Shown here: positions 9,101 through 17,894 of the stretch, piece after piece
How the letters are laid out: each line of letters begins with the position of its first letter
Numbering within the stretch: the first letter of the stretch is position 1
Source: Caulobacter radicis
GTDB lineage: Bacteria; Pseudomonadota; Alphaproteobacteria; Caulobacterales; Caulobacteraceae
Length of the DNA stretch: 64,000 nt
Direction: 5' to 3'
NCBI RefSeq assembly: GCF_003094615.1
Contig: NZ_QDKO01000009.1
Coordinates: 496,001 to 560,000 of the forward strand
Program-made: the position numbers and the translations under genes
The notes under the pieces: model-generated
Database searches by the model: none
What the model saw: only the letters and a program-made list of their open reading frames with translations
What the model was told of the DNA's origin: nothing

Positions 9101-9146
9101 CTATCCAACCCAGCCGTGGTTCGCGCGACTGGGCAGGAAGAAGTAG
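6135..9146 (+). CDS. Two-component sensor histidine kinase with beta-propeller sensor
   Basis: This 1003-residue sensor begins at TTG (6135), overlapping the response regulator stop. After a signal peptide (about 1-27), repeated blades such as SKDGYLWIGSVDGLFRFDG and DREGNIWFGTELGLDMM make a periplasmic two-component-regulator propeller. A Y_Y_Y-type domain follows (about 675-740, FQYRLEGVDKEW), then a membrane helix (about 752-775). The HisKA_3 dimerisation domain carries the phospho-acceptor His798 in IARELHDTLLQ, and the HATPase domain has EALFNAARHA, DDGVGI and HYGLIGMHERA. The architecture matches carbohydrate- or polymer-sensing kinases of the NarL group; the ligand is unknown. Confidence 0.93.
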   Translation: MSRAGGLWSGLAGAALALALAGTAAAAPALEPLAEYKRVSWSIEGGAPSRVNTIGQSKDGYLWIGSVDGLFRFDGVGFEPIQRDGPKPGRLNVSQVLGARSGALWVGLGRSGGVAVYRDGRLIDARMPDPSREVTSLAEDREGGIWVARGGRKRATLARWHDGRWREFGPDAGLPEQEVWQVFFDRDGVQWLVLTNTVLRRAPGETRFSPTGAKVARRASLAEDALGRLWLSDSTSTRLLRGEAPAASSLTRAYPRRDEVGASRILFDRKGDLWGATWTDGVVHIPAPGVAARSADAGALRIQSYKAVHGLTSDQTHAVFEDREGNIWFGTELGLDMMRPAAVTVEQAIPPNSARGYRMTSTADGKVWVADAHTLYAIAPGQAPKPVLKTDWSAGSLCAGAGDAVWVTLRDTVLRVRGGKVETFAKPAETSAYGCAEDEDGRLWMAALDKGLYWREGGAWSRWPGGLGIASNAASQADGRAAILFRNAPTLQGRPPFEPIHKARFPIGEIEGLLPGREALYLSGGQGFARLRGGATASLDAERYPWLASVNGLVQTPAGDTWTIGDAGVVRMRSSDLDRALDRPGAPLPRRVFDFRDGLNSFVQKSPGQQIAAGGDGRIWILTRRNVVVVDPARLSVNTLPPPVAIRAVMVGDQHFRDPSALRLPAGTRGLRIHYTALSFPAPDRVRFQYRLEGVDKEWIEAGDRREVIYDNLHPGTFHFRVKAANSDGVWNEQGATLIVEIPPTLVETWWFRAACVLAVALALWGVYALRLRRVAAQIKDRLEQRAAERERIARELHDTLLQSVQGLIMRFQSVAYQIPDDLPAKDVINQALDRADQMLVEGRDRVRDLRGAEVRRLDLVLRELMAEQPFEAGVKVELVAEGTPRPVQPLVQEEIVRIAGEALFNAARHAKAGQVLVKVSYGVRQLQVTIRDDGVGIGANRMAWASREGHYGLIGMHERAGKMGAQLAIESASGKGTTIALSVAGSIAYPTQPWFARLGRKK

Positions 9147-9149
9147 GGC

Positions 9150-10085
9150 TCAGGCCTTCAGCCACACCGCCACGGCCGACAGGGTCACGCAGGCGATGGC
9201 GGTGGTCAGGGCCACGGTGCGGGCGCCGCCGCGGGCGAAGACGCCGTAGGCGCGGGTCTGGATGAAGACGTTGACCGCCGTCGGGGTGGCTGCCAGCAGG
9301 GTCGCGGCCAGGTGGAAGGTCGCCGGCGCGGGCGTCAGGCCGACCACGAACCAGACCAGCACCGGCAGGACCAGCAGCTTGGCGATGGCGGCCACGGCGA
9401 CGGGGCTCCAGCGCGGCGGGGCCGCGTCGGCTTCGGCCGGCAGGCCCAGGACCACGCCCAGCGCGACCAGCGCCACCGGGCTGCCCGAGGCGGCGGCCGC
9501 GCCGACCGCGCGGTCGAGCACGCCGGGCAGTTGCAGGCCCAGCAGCGCCAGGGCCGTGCCGAACAGGGCGGCGGCGACGATCGGATTACGGAACGCCTGC
9601 ATGGTCGAGCGCCACACCGAGCGGCCGCCGGCCCAGCCCAGCAGGGCGACGCCCAGGGCGGTGGCGAGCACGAAGTCGATGGCGACCATGCCGGCGCCGA
9701 CGCGGGCCACTTCGGGTCCGAACACGGCGGCCGCCACGGGCAGTCCCAGGAAGGCGCTGTTGCCGACGCCGGCGGCCATGGCCGCGCCGGCGCGCTCGCC
9801 CCGGTTCCAGCGCAGGGCCAGGCCGACGCCGATCATCAGGGCCATGATCGCCGCCAGGCAGCCGGCATAGGCCGCCAGGCCCAGGGTCAGGTCGTGGTCG
9901 GGACGGCCCATCCGCGAAAGGGAATGCACCAGCAGGGCCGGAAAACCGATCCAGTAGACATAGGCCGACAGCCCCTGGGCCATGCGGCCGTCCAGCAGCA
10001 TCAGCCGCGCCAGGGTCACGCCGGCCCCGACCAGCAGGAAGAACGGCAGGGCGCGCGCCAGCACCTCCAGCGTCAGGGCGATCAC
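9150..10085 (-). CDS. AEC family transporter (auxin efflux carrier-like)
   Basis: This 311-residue protein has about ten hydrophobic segments in the two-bundle arrangement of the AEC family (LARALPFFLLVGAGVTLAR at the N-terminus, GNSAFLGLPVAAAVFG and ALGVVLGLP motifs). Bacterial AEC proteins export organic acids such as malonate or malate; the substrate here is unknown. It starts at GTG on the minus strand. It is convergent with the propeller kinase (3-nt gap) and downstream of the phytase-like esterase gene. Confidence 0.82.
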   Translation of the reverse strand: MIALTLEVLARALPFFLLVGAGVTLARLMLLDGRMAQGLSAYVYWIGFPALLVHSLSRMGRPDHDLTLGLAAYAGCLAAIMALMIGVGLALRWNRGERAGAAMAAGVGNSAFLGLPVAAAVFGPEVARVGAGMVAIDFVLATALGVALLGWAGGRSVWRSTMQAFRNPIVAAALFGTALALLGLQLPGVLDRAVGAAAASGSPVALVALGVVLGLPAEADAAPPRWSPVAVAAIAKLLVLPVLVWFVVGLTPAPATFHLAATLLAATPTAVNVFIQTRAYGVFARGGARTVALTTAIACVTLSAVAVWLKA

Positions 10086-10178
10086 GCCGGATACGCCTTG
10101 GCGGGCGAGGGAAGGGTCATGCGCGGGGGCCTCGGCGGAAAACGCGGGTCGCTGGATAGCACCGCCTTCGCGCCGGGG

Positions 10179-11705
10179 TCAAAAGCGGCGCTGGGCGGCG
10201 AGATCGGCGGGCAGGGTCAGGCGGTAGACCAGCACCAGGCTGTCGTTGTCGGCGGTCGGCGCGCCTTCGGGCGTCTTGGGGGCGGCGTCGAAGGCCAGGT
10301 CGCCGACCTTGCCCCTGGCGGTCTGGAAGTCGTTGTCGCTGCCGACCAGCAGGAAGACGTCGTTGGGCGCGGCCGGGTCGAGGGCCGGCACGATGGCCAG
10401 GGATTCCAGCTTCTCGGGCAGGGTGGAGGCGTTTGGCGTCGCGTTGTCGAGGTTGACGCCTACGCGCGCCAGGCTCGCGCGGTCGGCGAGGTTGACGAGC
10501 TGGGCCTGGCCGGCGGGGACGACGCCCTGGACCAGGACGCCGCCGGGGGCGATGGCCGCGCCCGTCGCGTCGCTCTCGGCGCCGGCGAGGTTGGTGGCGC
10601 CGGCGGTGTCGACCAGCAGCACCGAGCGGTAGACGGTGGGCCTGGCCGAGCCGGACCCCAGGCCGGCGCCGTCGCGGGCCAGCACCAGGAACTGGTGGTC
10701 GGAAAGCGCCAGGAGTTCGGACTGGGCGGCCACCTTGTCGGGCGCGCCGCCGTCGCCCTTGGCGCGCAGCACCGGCAGCTCGACCGCGTATTCGGCGATC
10801 GGGGCGGCGGGCGTCGGGTCCTTCTCGATGTCGTAGACGAACAGGCGGGTGACGGCGCGCTCGGCGTCGCCCTCGCCGCTGTCCTGCACGGCCGCGCTTT
10901 GCAGCAGGGCGAACAGCCGCTTGCCGTCGGGCGAGACGGCCACGCCCTCGAAGCCCTGGTTGGGGCGGCGGCCGGACTGGGGCTTGATCTCGCTGGAGAG
11001 GGCCGGGCGGCCGTCCTTGCGCGGGGACACGGCCGCCACCGGCGCGATGACGCCCTTCAGCGCGCCGTGGGCGTCGAAGCGGTAGATGTTGGCCGCGTAC
11101 TCGTCGCCGACATAGAAGCCGCCGTCCGGCAGCCGGGCCAGGGCCTCGCCGTCGAGGCTGATGCGGAAGCCGCCGGGGCCGGTCAGGGCGCTGGGGCAGG
11201 CGGCCTGGCCGCAGAACACGACGCCGTCGCCCGGATCCATGCCGGTGAAGGCGTGGCCCTTGTCGTCCTTCAGCAGGAAGCCGCCGGTCGGCGTCAAGGT
11301 CAGCTGGTCCGCGCCGCCCGAAGCGCCGTCGGCCAGCGGCCGGAAGGCGAGGTCGAAGGCGTGGATGCGATTGTCGTAAGGCGTGGTGCCGGCCACCGTG
11401 CCCACGCCGTTGGGGCCGCGGTCGGGCAGGGTCAGGAGCTTGCCTTCGTAGCCGCCGTCGGCCGTCCGACGCCATTCGGTCACGGCCATGCCCGAGAACG
11501 AGCCGAGGGTGTCGCCCTGGAAGTCGCGAGCGCTGGCCGCCAGCCGGCCGGCGCCGACCAGACCGTGATTGACGAAGCCGGCGCCGCCGAGGGTCACCGT
11601 CTTCGGGCTGGCCGTATCGGGCGTCAGGTAGACGGCGGGCGCGGCGAAGGACGGCGCGGCGAGCGACAGGGCCAGCAGCGACGCGGCGCAGGCGAACGGT
11701 TTCAT
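10179..11705 (-). CDS. Esterase-like activity of phytase family protein, secreted
   Basis: This 508-residue protein has a signal peptide (about 1-21, cleavage after SFA) and a single beta-rich domain. GMAVTEWRRTADGGYEGKLL, LPDRGPNGVG, GFRISLDGEALARLPDG and NQGFEGVAVSPDGKRLFALLQ are typical of the phytase-like esterase domain seen in many secreted alphaproteobacterial proteins. The exact substrate is unproven. The start at 11705 was chosen because the signal peptide begins there; the frame continues upstream to 11840 without coding character. Confidence 0.85.
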   Translation of the reverse strand: MKPFACAASLLALSLAAPSFAAPAVYLTPDTASPKTVTLGGAGFVNHGLVGAGRLAASARDFQGDTLGSFSGMAVTEWRRTADGGYEGKLLTLPDRGPNGVGTVAGTTPYDNRIHAFDLAFRPLADGASGGADQLTLTPTGGFLLKDDKGHAFTGMDPGDGVVFCGQAACPSALTGPGGFRISLDGEALARLPDGGFYVGDEYAANIYRFDAHGALKGVIAPVAAVSPRKDGRPALSSEIKPQSGRRPNQGFEGVAVSPDGKRLFALLQSAAVQDSGEGDAERAVTRLFVYDIEKDPTPAAPIAEYAVELPVLRAKGDGGAPDKVAAQSELLALSDHQFLVLARDGAGLGSGSARPTVYRSVLLVDTAGATNLAGAESDATGAAIAPGGVLVQGVVPAGQAQLVNLADRASLARVGVNLDNATPNASTLPEKLESLAIVPALDPAAPNDVFLLVGSDNDFQTARGKVGDLAFDAAPKTPEGAPTADNDSLVLVYRLTLPADLAAQRRF

Positions 11706-11999
11706 GACGGCTTCCCCCAGACCATCCGGAACGTGGCGCACGCCGAGCCGCTCCAGACGCTGGGCGGTGCCTAGCAGCGACGTTTGAAGGTTCGGTGACA
11801 GCGTTGCGCGGCCGGCGAAAAGCGGATCAGGATGGGTCATGAGCGACGCTATCCGCTTCCTCCGCGCCGTCCCGGTCCTGCGCAGCCCTTCGGCAGGCTG
11901 AACGCGTCTCCGTCGATTCTCTACTTACAGAACTTTCAGTTGCGGCGATCCCGCCTGTGCGGTTGAAGTAGCGCTTCATTGCAAGTGAGGGTCGTTTCC

Positions 12000-13106
12000 A
12001 TGCTGCATCGTCGTCGCCTGCTCACGCTCGCCGCCGTGACCGGGAGCGCGCCGTCGGCGGCGCTGGCCCGGCAGATCATGGCCCTGCCGACGGTCGATCC
12101 GGCGGCGGTGCTGGCCGAGACGGGCGCGCCGGCCGTGGCCGGCCTGGTCGCAGACCCCGAAAAGGTGATCGTGCAGAAGCAGGCCGGCGTGCGCCGCGCG
12201 GGCGCGCCCGATCTGGTCGAGGGCTCGGATCCCTGGCACATCGGCTCCAACACCAAGGCCATGACCGCGGCCGTCTACGCCCGGCTGGTCGAGGCCGGCA
12301 AGGCCAAGTGGGGGGCGACCTTGGGGTCGCTGTTCCCCGGGGTGAAGCTCGATCCGGCGTGGAGCGACACGACGATCGAGCGGCTGATGAGCCACGTGTC
12401 GGGGATCAGCGACAAGCCGGTGATGGCCGGCGGCTGGCTGCCGCGCGCCCATGCCGACAAGCGGCCGCTGACCGTGCAGCGGGCCGAGCTCGCCGCGCAG
12501 ATCCTGTCCGCGCCGCCCGCCGCCAAGCCCGGCAAGTACGAGTACGCCAACCTCAACTATGTGCTGGTCGGTTCCGCGATCGAGACCATTACCGGCAAGC
12601 CTTGGGAGCAGGTGATCGACGCCCAGCTCTTCAAGCCCCTGGGGATCACTACGGCCGGGTTCGGCGCGCCGAAGGGCGCCGCGCCCTGGGGGCACCTGCC
12701 CAGGCCGGGCGGCGGCCTCACGCCGGTGGATCCGGCCGGTCCGTCCGACAACCCGCCCGCGATGGGGCCGGCCGGCACGGTGCACATGAGCCTGGCCGAC
12801 CACGCCCGCTTCGCGCGGCTGTTCCTGAAGGACAACGCCTTCCTCAGCGCCGACAGCATCAAGCACATGACCACGCCGGTCGGCGACGCGATCTATGCGC
12901 TGGGCTGGCTGGCGGTGCCGGGACGCCCATGGAGCCGTGGGAAGCTCCTGGTCCACGAGGGCTCCAACACCATGTGGCACGAGGTGATCATGATCGCCCC
13001 GGGGCGCGGGGTGGCGATCATCGCCGCCAGCAACGCCGGGCCCGAGGCCTCGAAGGGCGCGGCGACCAAGCTGCTGCAGCAGTTCCAGGGCGCCTACGTC
13101 GCCTGA
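12000..13106 (+). CDS. Serine hydrolase, class C beta-lactamase family
   Basis: This 368-residue protein has the three class C/S12 motifs: Ser83-N-T-Lys86 in GSNTKAM, Tyr182-A-Asn184 in YEYANLNY, and His319-E-Gly321 in LVHEGSNT. Such proteins are beta-lactamases, D-aminopeptidases or esterases. The N-terminus (RRRLLTLAAVTGSAPSAALA) looks like a signal peptide with a twin-Arg-like run. AGTGAGGG precedes the ATG at 12000. It stands alone between the phytase-like gene and the DUF2939 gene. Confidence 0.9.
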   Translation: MLHRRRLLTLAAVTGSAPSAALARQIMALPTVDPAAVLAETGAPAVAGLVADPEKVIVQKQAGVRRAGAPDLVEGSDPWHIGSNTKAMTAAVYARLVEAGKAKWGATLGSLFPGVKLDPAWSDTTIERLMSHVSGISDKPVMAGGWLPRAHADKRPLTVQRAELAAQILSAPPAAKPGKYEYANLNYVLVGSAIETITGKPWEQVIDAQLFKPLGITTAGFGAPKGAAPWGHLPRPGGGLTPVDPAGPSDNPPAMGPAGTVHMSLADHARFARLFLKDNAFLSADSIKHMTTPVGDAIYALGWLAVPGRPWSRGKLLVHEGSNTMWHEVIMIAPGRGVAIIAASNAGPEASKGAATKLLQQFQGAYVA

Positions 13107-13118
13107 GGCCTTGGGGTC

Positions 13119-13691
13119 CTACCGCTCGTCGGCCGGCAGGCGGATGTGCACCAGCTTCCAGGTGAAAAGCTCACGGCGCTGGAAGGTGAAGATCGTGGCC
13201 TTGGCCTTGTCGCCCGGACGGCGTACGGCGATGCGCACGCGGTTGGGGTCCCAGTAGGCGATGGTCGGATAGGGGCCGCGCACCACGGCCTGCATCCGGC
13301 CCAGCACCGTCTCGGGACGGGCCGCCGGCGGCGGGGCCGCGCCGGGGGCGTAGCCGCGGGTCAGCGCCGACAGGCCCTGGACGGTGAGGTAGCGGTCGAC
13401 CTTGGGCTCGGGCGGGGCGATCGGCTCGATGGCGCGCTTGAAGACGCCCATCGGGTTGGTCCACAGCGACGGGGCCTCGGGCTTGGCGGCGGGGGCTTCC
13501 TCGTCCAGCTGGCCGGTCAGGCTGCGGCGCACGACCGGAAAGTCGACCAGCTCGCCCAGCGCCTGCACGTCCTCGTACTGGGCCGCGGCCTTCAGGGCGC
13601 GGAAGGCGAACCAGGGCGCTGTGGCGAAGGCGGCGGCGAAGATGAAGATCGCCAGGACCAAGAGGTCCCAGATCCGCTTCTGCAAAGTCAT
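13119..13691 (-). CDS. DUF2939 domain-containing membrane protein
   Basis: This 190-residue protein has one N-terminal membrane helix (about 8-30) followed by FRALKAAAQYEDVQALGELVDFPVVRRSL, the hallmark of DUF2939, and a C-terminal soluble part ending TFQRRELFTWKLVHIRLP. Family members are anchored proteins of unknown role. It is convergent with the upstream serine hydrolase, with 12 bp between them. Confidence 0.8.
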   Translation of the reverse strand: MTLQKRIWDLLVLAIFIFAAAFATAPWFAFRALKAAAQYEDVQALGELVDFPVVRRSLTGQLDEEAPAAKPEAPSLWTNPMGVFKRAIEPIAPPEPKVDRYLTVQGLSALTRGYAPGAAPPPAARPETVLGRMQAVVRGPYPTIAYWDPNRVRIAVRRPGDKAKATIFTFQRRELFTWKLVHIRLPADER

Positions 13692-13874
13692 TGCGCCCCC
13701 GCACGGTTAACGCCGCCTAGAATGGGCATTCATGCCCCCACTGCAAGGGCGTTCGCTCAGGAAGAGTTCCGTGAGTGGAATCCGCTTTCCCGGAAGGCCT
13801 GGCGGCTTTATGGGGTCGCCGCTTACGGCGTGGCCTTAAGCCTTCGCCGCCCCTGAGGAATTCCCGGAGCGCCC

Positions 13875-15290
13875 ATGGCCGGCTCGCGCATCGCCGATCT
13901 CTTTCGCTGCAAGCCCGTCGGGGCGATCGCGGCCGAGGGCGACGACAATCCCAACGAGCTGCCGCATGAACTCGAGCGTTCGATCGGCCTGTTCCAACTG
14001 ACCATGCTGGGCGTCGGCGCCACCATCGGCACCGGCATCTTCGTGGCCCTGACCACGGCCGTGCCCCTGGCCGGGCCGGCGGTCATCGTCTCGTTCGTCA
14101 TCGCCGGGATCACCGCGGCCCTGACGGCCCTGTGCTACGCCGAGCTCGGCTCGACCATCCCGGTGTCGGGTTCGTCCTATTCCTACGCCTACGCCACGCT
14201 GGGCGAGTTCGTGGCCTTTCTCGTCGGCGCCTGCCTGCTCTTGGAATACGCCGTCTCGGCCTCGGCCATCGCCGTGGGCTGGGGGCAGTACCTGAACGAG
14301 CTGTTCGTCGACCTGTTCGGCTGGCGCCTGCCCGACGCCCTGGCCAAGCCGCCGGGGGCGGGCGGGGTGTTCAACCTGCCGGCCGTGGTGCTGGTGGGCT
14401 CGTGCATGGTGCTGCTGCTGCGCGGGGCCAAGGAGTCGACCACGATCAACGCCGTGCTGGTGGTGGCCAAGCTGCTGGTGCTGCTGTTCTTCGTGGTCAT
14501 CGCCTTCACCGGCTTCAACTCCGAGAACCTGGCCCCGTTCGCGCCGATGGGCGTGGCCGGGATCGGGGCGGCGGCCTCGTCGATCTTCTTCTCCTACATC
14601 GGCATCGACGCGGTCTCGACCGCCGGGGACGAGGTCAAGAACCCGCGCCGTAACCTGCCGCTGGGCGTGGTGCTGAGCCTGCTGATCGTCACCGCCGTCT
14701 ACGTGCTGGTCGCGATCGCCGCCGTCGGCGCCCAGCCGTGGACGGCCTTTGCCGGCCAGGAGGCGGGCCTGGCGGTGATTCTGCGCAACCTGACCGGCGC
14801 GGGCTGGACCTCGCTCGTCTTGTGCCTGGGCGCGATCATCTCGATCTTCAGCGTCACGCTGGTGGTGATGTACGGCCAGACGCGGATCCTGTTCGCCATG
14901 AGCCGCGACGGCCTGTTGCCGCGCATCTTCCAGAAGACCGACCCGCGCACCCGCGTGCCGACCTGGAACACGGCCATCGTCGCGGCCTTCATCGCCTTCC
15001 TGGCCGCCTTCGTGCCGCTGGACGTGCTGGTCAACCTGACCAGCATGGGCACGCTGATCGCCTTCGCCATCGTCTCGGCCGGGGTGATCATCCTGCGTCG
15101 CACCCGGCCCGACCTGCCGCGCGGCTACAAGGTTCCGCTCTATCCGGTGCTGCCGATCGCCAGCGTCGCTTTCTGCGGCTACCTGATCATCGGCCTGCCG
15201 TGGGACACCTTCGCCCTGTTCGGCGTCTGGGCGGTGGCCGCCTGCCTGATCTATTTCGGCTATTCGCGGAAGCACTCGAAGCTGGGCTGA
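13875..15290 (+). CDS. APC family amino acid permease
   Basis: This 471-residue transporter has about twelve membrane segments. The first carries the substrate-binding loop GVGATIGTGIFV, and FFSYIGIDAVSTAGDEVKNP is typical of the cationic amino acid transporter (CAT/YfnA-type) branch of the APC superfamily. The inner-membrane role is amino acid uptake or exchange; the substrate is not predictable. GGAG (13867-13870) precedes the ATG. No partner enzyme lies next to it. Confidence 0.9.
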   Translation: MAGSRIADLFRCKPVGAIAAEGDDNPNELPHELERSIGLFQLTMLGVGATIGTGIFVALTTAVPLAGPAVIVSFVIAGITAALTALCYAELGSTIPVSGSSYSYAYATLGEFVAFLVGACLLLEYAVSASAIAVGWGQYLNELFVDLFGWRLPDALAKPPGAGGVFNLPAVVLVGSCMVLLLRGAKESTTINAVLVVAKLLVLLFFVVIAFTGFNSENLAPFAPMGVAGIGAAASSIFFSYIGIDAVSTAGDEVKNPRRNLPLGVVLSLLIVTAVYVLVAIAAVGAQPWTAFAGQEAGLAVILRNLTGAGWTSLVLCLGAIISIFSVTLVVMYGQTRILFAMSRDGLLPRIFQKTDPRTRVPTWNTAIVAAFIAFLAAFVPLDVLVNLTSMGTLIAFAIVSAGVIILRRTRPDLPRGYKVPLYPVLPIASVAFCGYLIIGLPWDTFALFGVWAVAACLIYFGYSRKHSKLG

Positions 15291-15460
15291 GGACGCTCGG
15301 GCGGTCCATTCTGGGTCAGGATCGAACACTCGGCCGCCTTCCTGGGGACGGAAGGGCCTGGCGCCTTGCCCGGCCTTCGCGACGCCCCCTAGGGTCGCTG
15401 GCGACGTCTCGCGCACGATTGCGCGATCGTTTGGCCCGAGTCGGGTTTAGGATCGCCGCG

Positions 15461-15817
15461 ATGACCCAGATCGAAGTCCAGGGAATGGAAAAGCGCGCCT
15501 ACCGTCGCTATCCCGCCTCGCGCAAAGCCTACCTCGTGGTGGGCGGCGAGCCCCTGCGCTGCCGGCTGATCGACATCGCCAAGGGCGGGGCGCGCATCGC
15601 CGCGCCGGAGTTCGCCGTGCCGCCGGACCTGCTGCACCTCGTGGACCCGGCCCGCCGCATGATCCACCTGACGCGCATGGTCTGGCAGGGCGACGGCCAG
15701 ATGGGCCTGCAGTTCATCGAGTCGCGGGCCTTCACCGAACCGCTGGGCGGCGCCGAGGGCGCGGGCCGGGTGGTCGAGATGGTCGGCCCCTGGCCGAAGG
15801 AACCCCGCGGAAACTAG
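15461..15817 (+). CDS. PilZ domain protein (candidate c-di-GMP binder)
   Basis: This 118-residue single-domain protein carries PilZ signatures: the R-x3-R region in RRYPASRKAYL (15-25) and the second motif LIDIAKGGARI (36-46), where the usual D/N-x-S-x-x-G reads D-I-A-K-G-G. The Ser to Ala change may weaken c-di-GMP binding. Single-domain PilZ proteins act as c-di-GMP adaptors in motility or envelope control. An alternative start at Met9 (15485) is possible. Confidence 0.82.
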   Translation: MTQIEVQGMEKRAYRRYPASRKAYLVVGGEPLRCRLIDIAKGGARIAAPEFAVPPDLLHLVDPARRMIHLTRMVWQGDGQMGLQFIESRAFTEPLGGAEGAGRVVEMVGPWPKEPRGN

Positions 15818-15912
15818 GTTTTTCGGCTTCCGTAGCGGCAAGCTGAGCCAACCGGAATTGAAGTCGCGCGTTGCTGGCTCTGTCGGAATTCGACAGACGC
15901 CAAGGTGAGCGC

Positions 15913-17106
15913 GTGAACGCGATACTTCGTGCGGCGGCCCTGAGCGCCGCCTTGCTGCTGGCCGGTTGCGGCACGATGGCGAGGCCGCCCGAGGGCGTGG
16001 TCCGGGTCGCGCCCGGCGCGGTGATCCCGACGGCCGATCCGCGCATCGTGGCCAGCGACGCAGCCCCCGTGCGGCTGCTCGAACGCCAGATCATGGGCGA
16101 GCAGGGCCAGGGGCCGACGGCGATCCTCGCCCTGTCGGGCGGCGGGGCCAACGGGGCCTATGGCGCGGGCGTGCTGGTGGGCTGGACGCAGAGCGGCCGG
16201 CGGCCCGACTTCCGCATCGTCACGGGGGTGAGCACCGGGGCCCTGGCCGCGCCCTTCGCCTTCCTCGGCTCGTCCTGGGATCCGCAGCTGGCGGCCGCCT
16301 ATTCCGACGGCGGGGCCAAGGACATCCTGGCCTGGCGGCAATTGGCCACCTTCGCCTCGCCCAGCCTCTACAGCAGCTCGGCCCTGCGCAAGCTGGTCGA
16401 CAAGGCCGTGACGCCCCAGATGCTGACGGCCATCGCCGCTGAACACGACAAGGGCCGGCGGCTGCTGGTGGCGACCACCAATCTCGACAGCGAGGAGACG
16501 GTGATCTGGGACATGGGCCTGATCGCCAGGCAGGGCGGTGAGCAGGGACTGAAGCTGTTCAAGGACGTGCTGACCGCCTCGGCCAGCATTCCGGGCGTGT
16601 TTCCGCCGGTGCTGATCGCCGGCCGGGCCAAGGACGGGCGGATCATCCAGGAGATGCACGTCGACGGCGGGGTCAACACGCCGTTCCTGGCCGTGCCCGA
16701 GAGCCTGGTCCTGTGGAGCCGCCCCGTCGGCGCCGTGGGCGGGGGCTCGATCTACGTGCTGGTCAACGGCCAGCTGGGCCGGCGCGACGCGGTCACCGCC
16801 GGCAAGCTGACGGCCATCCTCAAGCGCAGCTACGACAGCGGCAGCAAGGCCTCGACCCGCGCGCACCTGGCCGCCAACGCCGCCTTCGCCCAGCGCAACG
16901 GCCTGGCCTTCCGCGTCGCCGCCGTGCCCGACGAGGCGCAGGCCAACAGCCTGGACTTCAGCGACGCGGCCATGCGCCGACTGTTCGAGCTTGGCCGCGA
17001 GCAGGGCCGTTCGGGCAAGGCCTGGGGCGACTGGAAGCCCGCCGAGGCCGAGAAGGCCGCCGCGACCGGCCTCATCGTCATCGACGCTCCGCCGGCGCGG
17101 CGATAG
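15913..17106 (+). CDS. Patatin-like phospholipase lipoprotein
   Basis: This 397-residue protein starts at GTG preceded by AAGGTGAG. A lipoprotein signal ends in LLAGC (Cys19). The patatin domain has the oxyanion motif GGGANGAYGAG (76-86), the nucleophile Ser107 in GVSTG and the catalytic Asp251 in VDGG. Patatin enzymes hydrolyse acyl chains from phospholipids using a Ser-Asp dyad. It is convergent with arsH (3-bp gap). The lipoprotein signal places it in the envelope rather than the cytoplasm. Confidence 0.9.
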   Translation: MNAILRAAALSAALLLAGCGTMARPPEGVVRVAPGAVIPTADPRIVASDAAPVRLLERQIMGEQGQGPTAILALSGGGANGAYGAGVLVGWTQSGRRPDFRIVTGVSTGALAAPFAFLGSSWDPQLAAAYSDGGAKDILAWRQLATFASPSLYSSSALRKLVDKAVTPQMLTAIAAEHDKGRRLLVATTNLDSEETVIWDMGLIARQGGEQGLKLFKDVLTASASIPGVFPPVLIAGRAKDGRIIQEMHVDGGVNTPFLAVPESLVLWSRPVGAVGGGSIYVLVNGQLGRRDAVTAGKLTAILKRSYDSGSKASTRAHLAANAAFAQRNGLAFRVAAVPDEAQANSLDFSDAAMRRLFELGREQGRSGKAWGDWKPAEAEKAAATGLIVIDAPPARR

Positions 17107-17109
17107 CGC

Positions 17110-17838
17110 TCAGGCCGTCTCGTGGCGCATGGCCTCCGCGGCCAGCGCCGCGTGTTCGGCGATGCGGCCGCCCGCCTTGCGCTCGCTGTAGCGGTCGACG
17201 AGGTAATCGGCGCGGTCGCGGGTCAGCAGGGTGAACTTGACCAGCTCCTCCATCACGTCGACCACGCGGTCGTAGTAGCTGGACGGCTTCATGCGGTCGT
17301 TCTCGTCGAACTCCCGGTAGGCCATGGCCACGGACGACTGGTTGGGAATGGTGAGCATCCGCATCCAGCGGCCCAGCAGGCGCAGGGTGTTGACCGCATT
17401 GAACGACTGCGAGCCGCCGCTGACCTGCATCACGGCCAGGGTCTTGCCCTGGGTCGGGCGCACGCTGCCGATCTCCAGCGGGATCCAGTCGATCTGCGAC
17501 TTGATCACGCCGGTGATCGCGCCGTGCCGTTCGGGACTGCACCAGACCTGGCCCTCGGACCATTCCGACAGGGCGCGCAGTTCCTGGACCTTGGGGTGAT
17601 CGGGCCCCTCGGCGTCGGGCAGCGGCAAGCCGCGCGGGTCGAAGATCCGGGTCTCGCAGCCCAGGGCCTGGAGTATGCGCGCGGCTTCCTCGACCAGCAG
17701 GCGGCTGAACGAGCGTTCGCGCAGCGATCCGTAGAGCAGCAGGATACGCGGCGCATGCGACGCGGGCGCTGACGGTTCGAGGCGGGCGGCGTCGATCCTG
17801 GCGAGGAACGGGGCGTCGAGGGCGGGGAACTCGGTCAC
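17110..17838 (-). CDS. arsH: Arsenical resistance protein ArsH
   Basis: This 242-residue flavoprotein has the NADPH-dependent FMN reductase fold: [16 protein letters not shown] (the phosphate-binding loop, about 34-49) and [18 protein letters not shown], both characteristic of ArsH. ArsH enzymes oxidise trivalent organoarsenicals and reduce FMN. It is transcribed divergently from arsR across a 53-bp gap with a perfect inverted repeat, so it is probably under ArsR control with the opposite operon. Confidence 0.93.
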   Translation of the reverse strand: MTEFPALDAPFLARIDAARLEPSAPASHAPRILLLYGSLRERSFSRLLVEEAARILQALGCETRIFDPRGLPLPDAEGPDHPKVQELRALSEWSEGQVWCSPERHGAITGVIKSQIDWIPLEIGSVRPTQGKTLAVMQVSGGSQSFNAVNTLRLLGRWMRMLTIPNQSSVAMAYREFDENDRMKPSSYYDRVVDVMEELVKFTLLTRDRADYLVDRYSERKAGGRIAEHAALAAEAMRHETA

Positions 17839-17868
17839 GGGCGTCTCCGGAGGGGCTATTCAAAAGCT

Positions 17869-17894
17869 CATATTTCGAGAATAATGGAAATATG
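17869..17894. promoter_or_regulatory. Candidate ArsR operator between arsH and arsR
   Basis: A perfect 8-bp inverted repeat, CATATTTC (17869-17876) and GAAATATG (17887-17894), has a 10-bp spacer. It lies in an AT-rich island between the divergent arsH and arsR genes and overlaps the first arsR ATG. ArsR-SmtB repressors typically bind AT-rich dyads of this size. The overlap hints that translation may start at the second ATG (17901). Confidence 0.6.
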
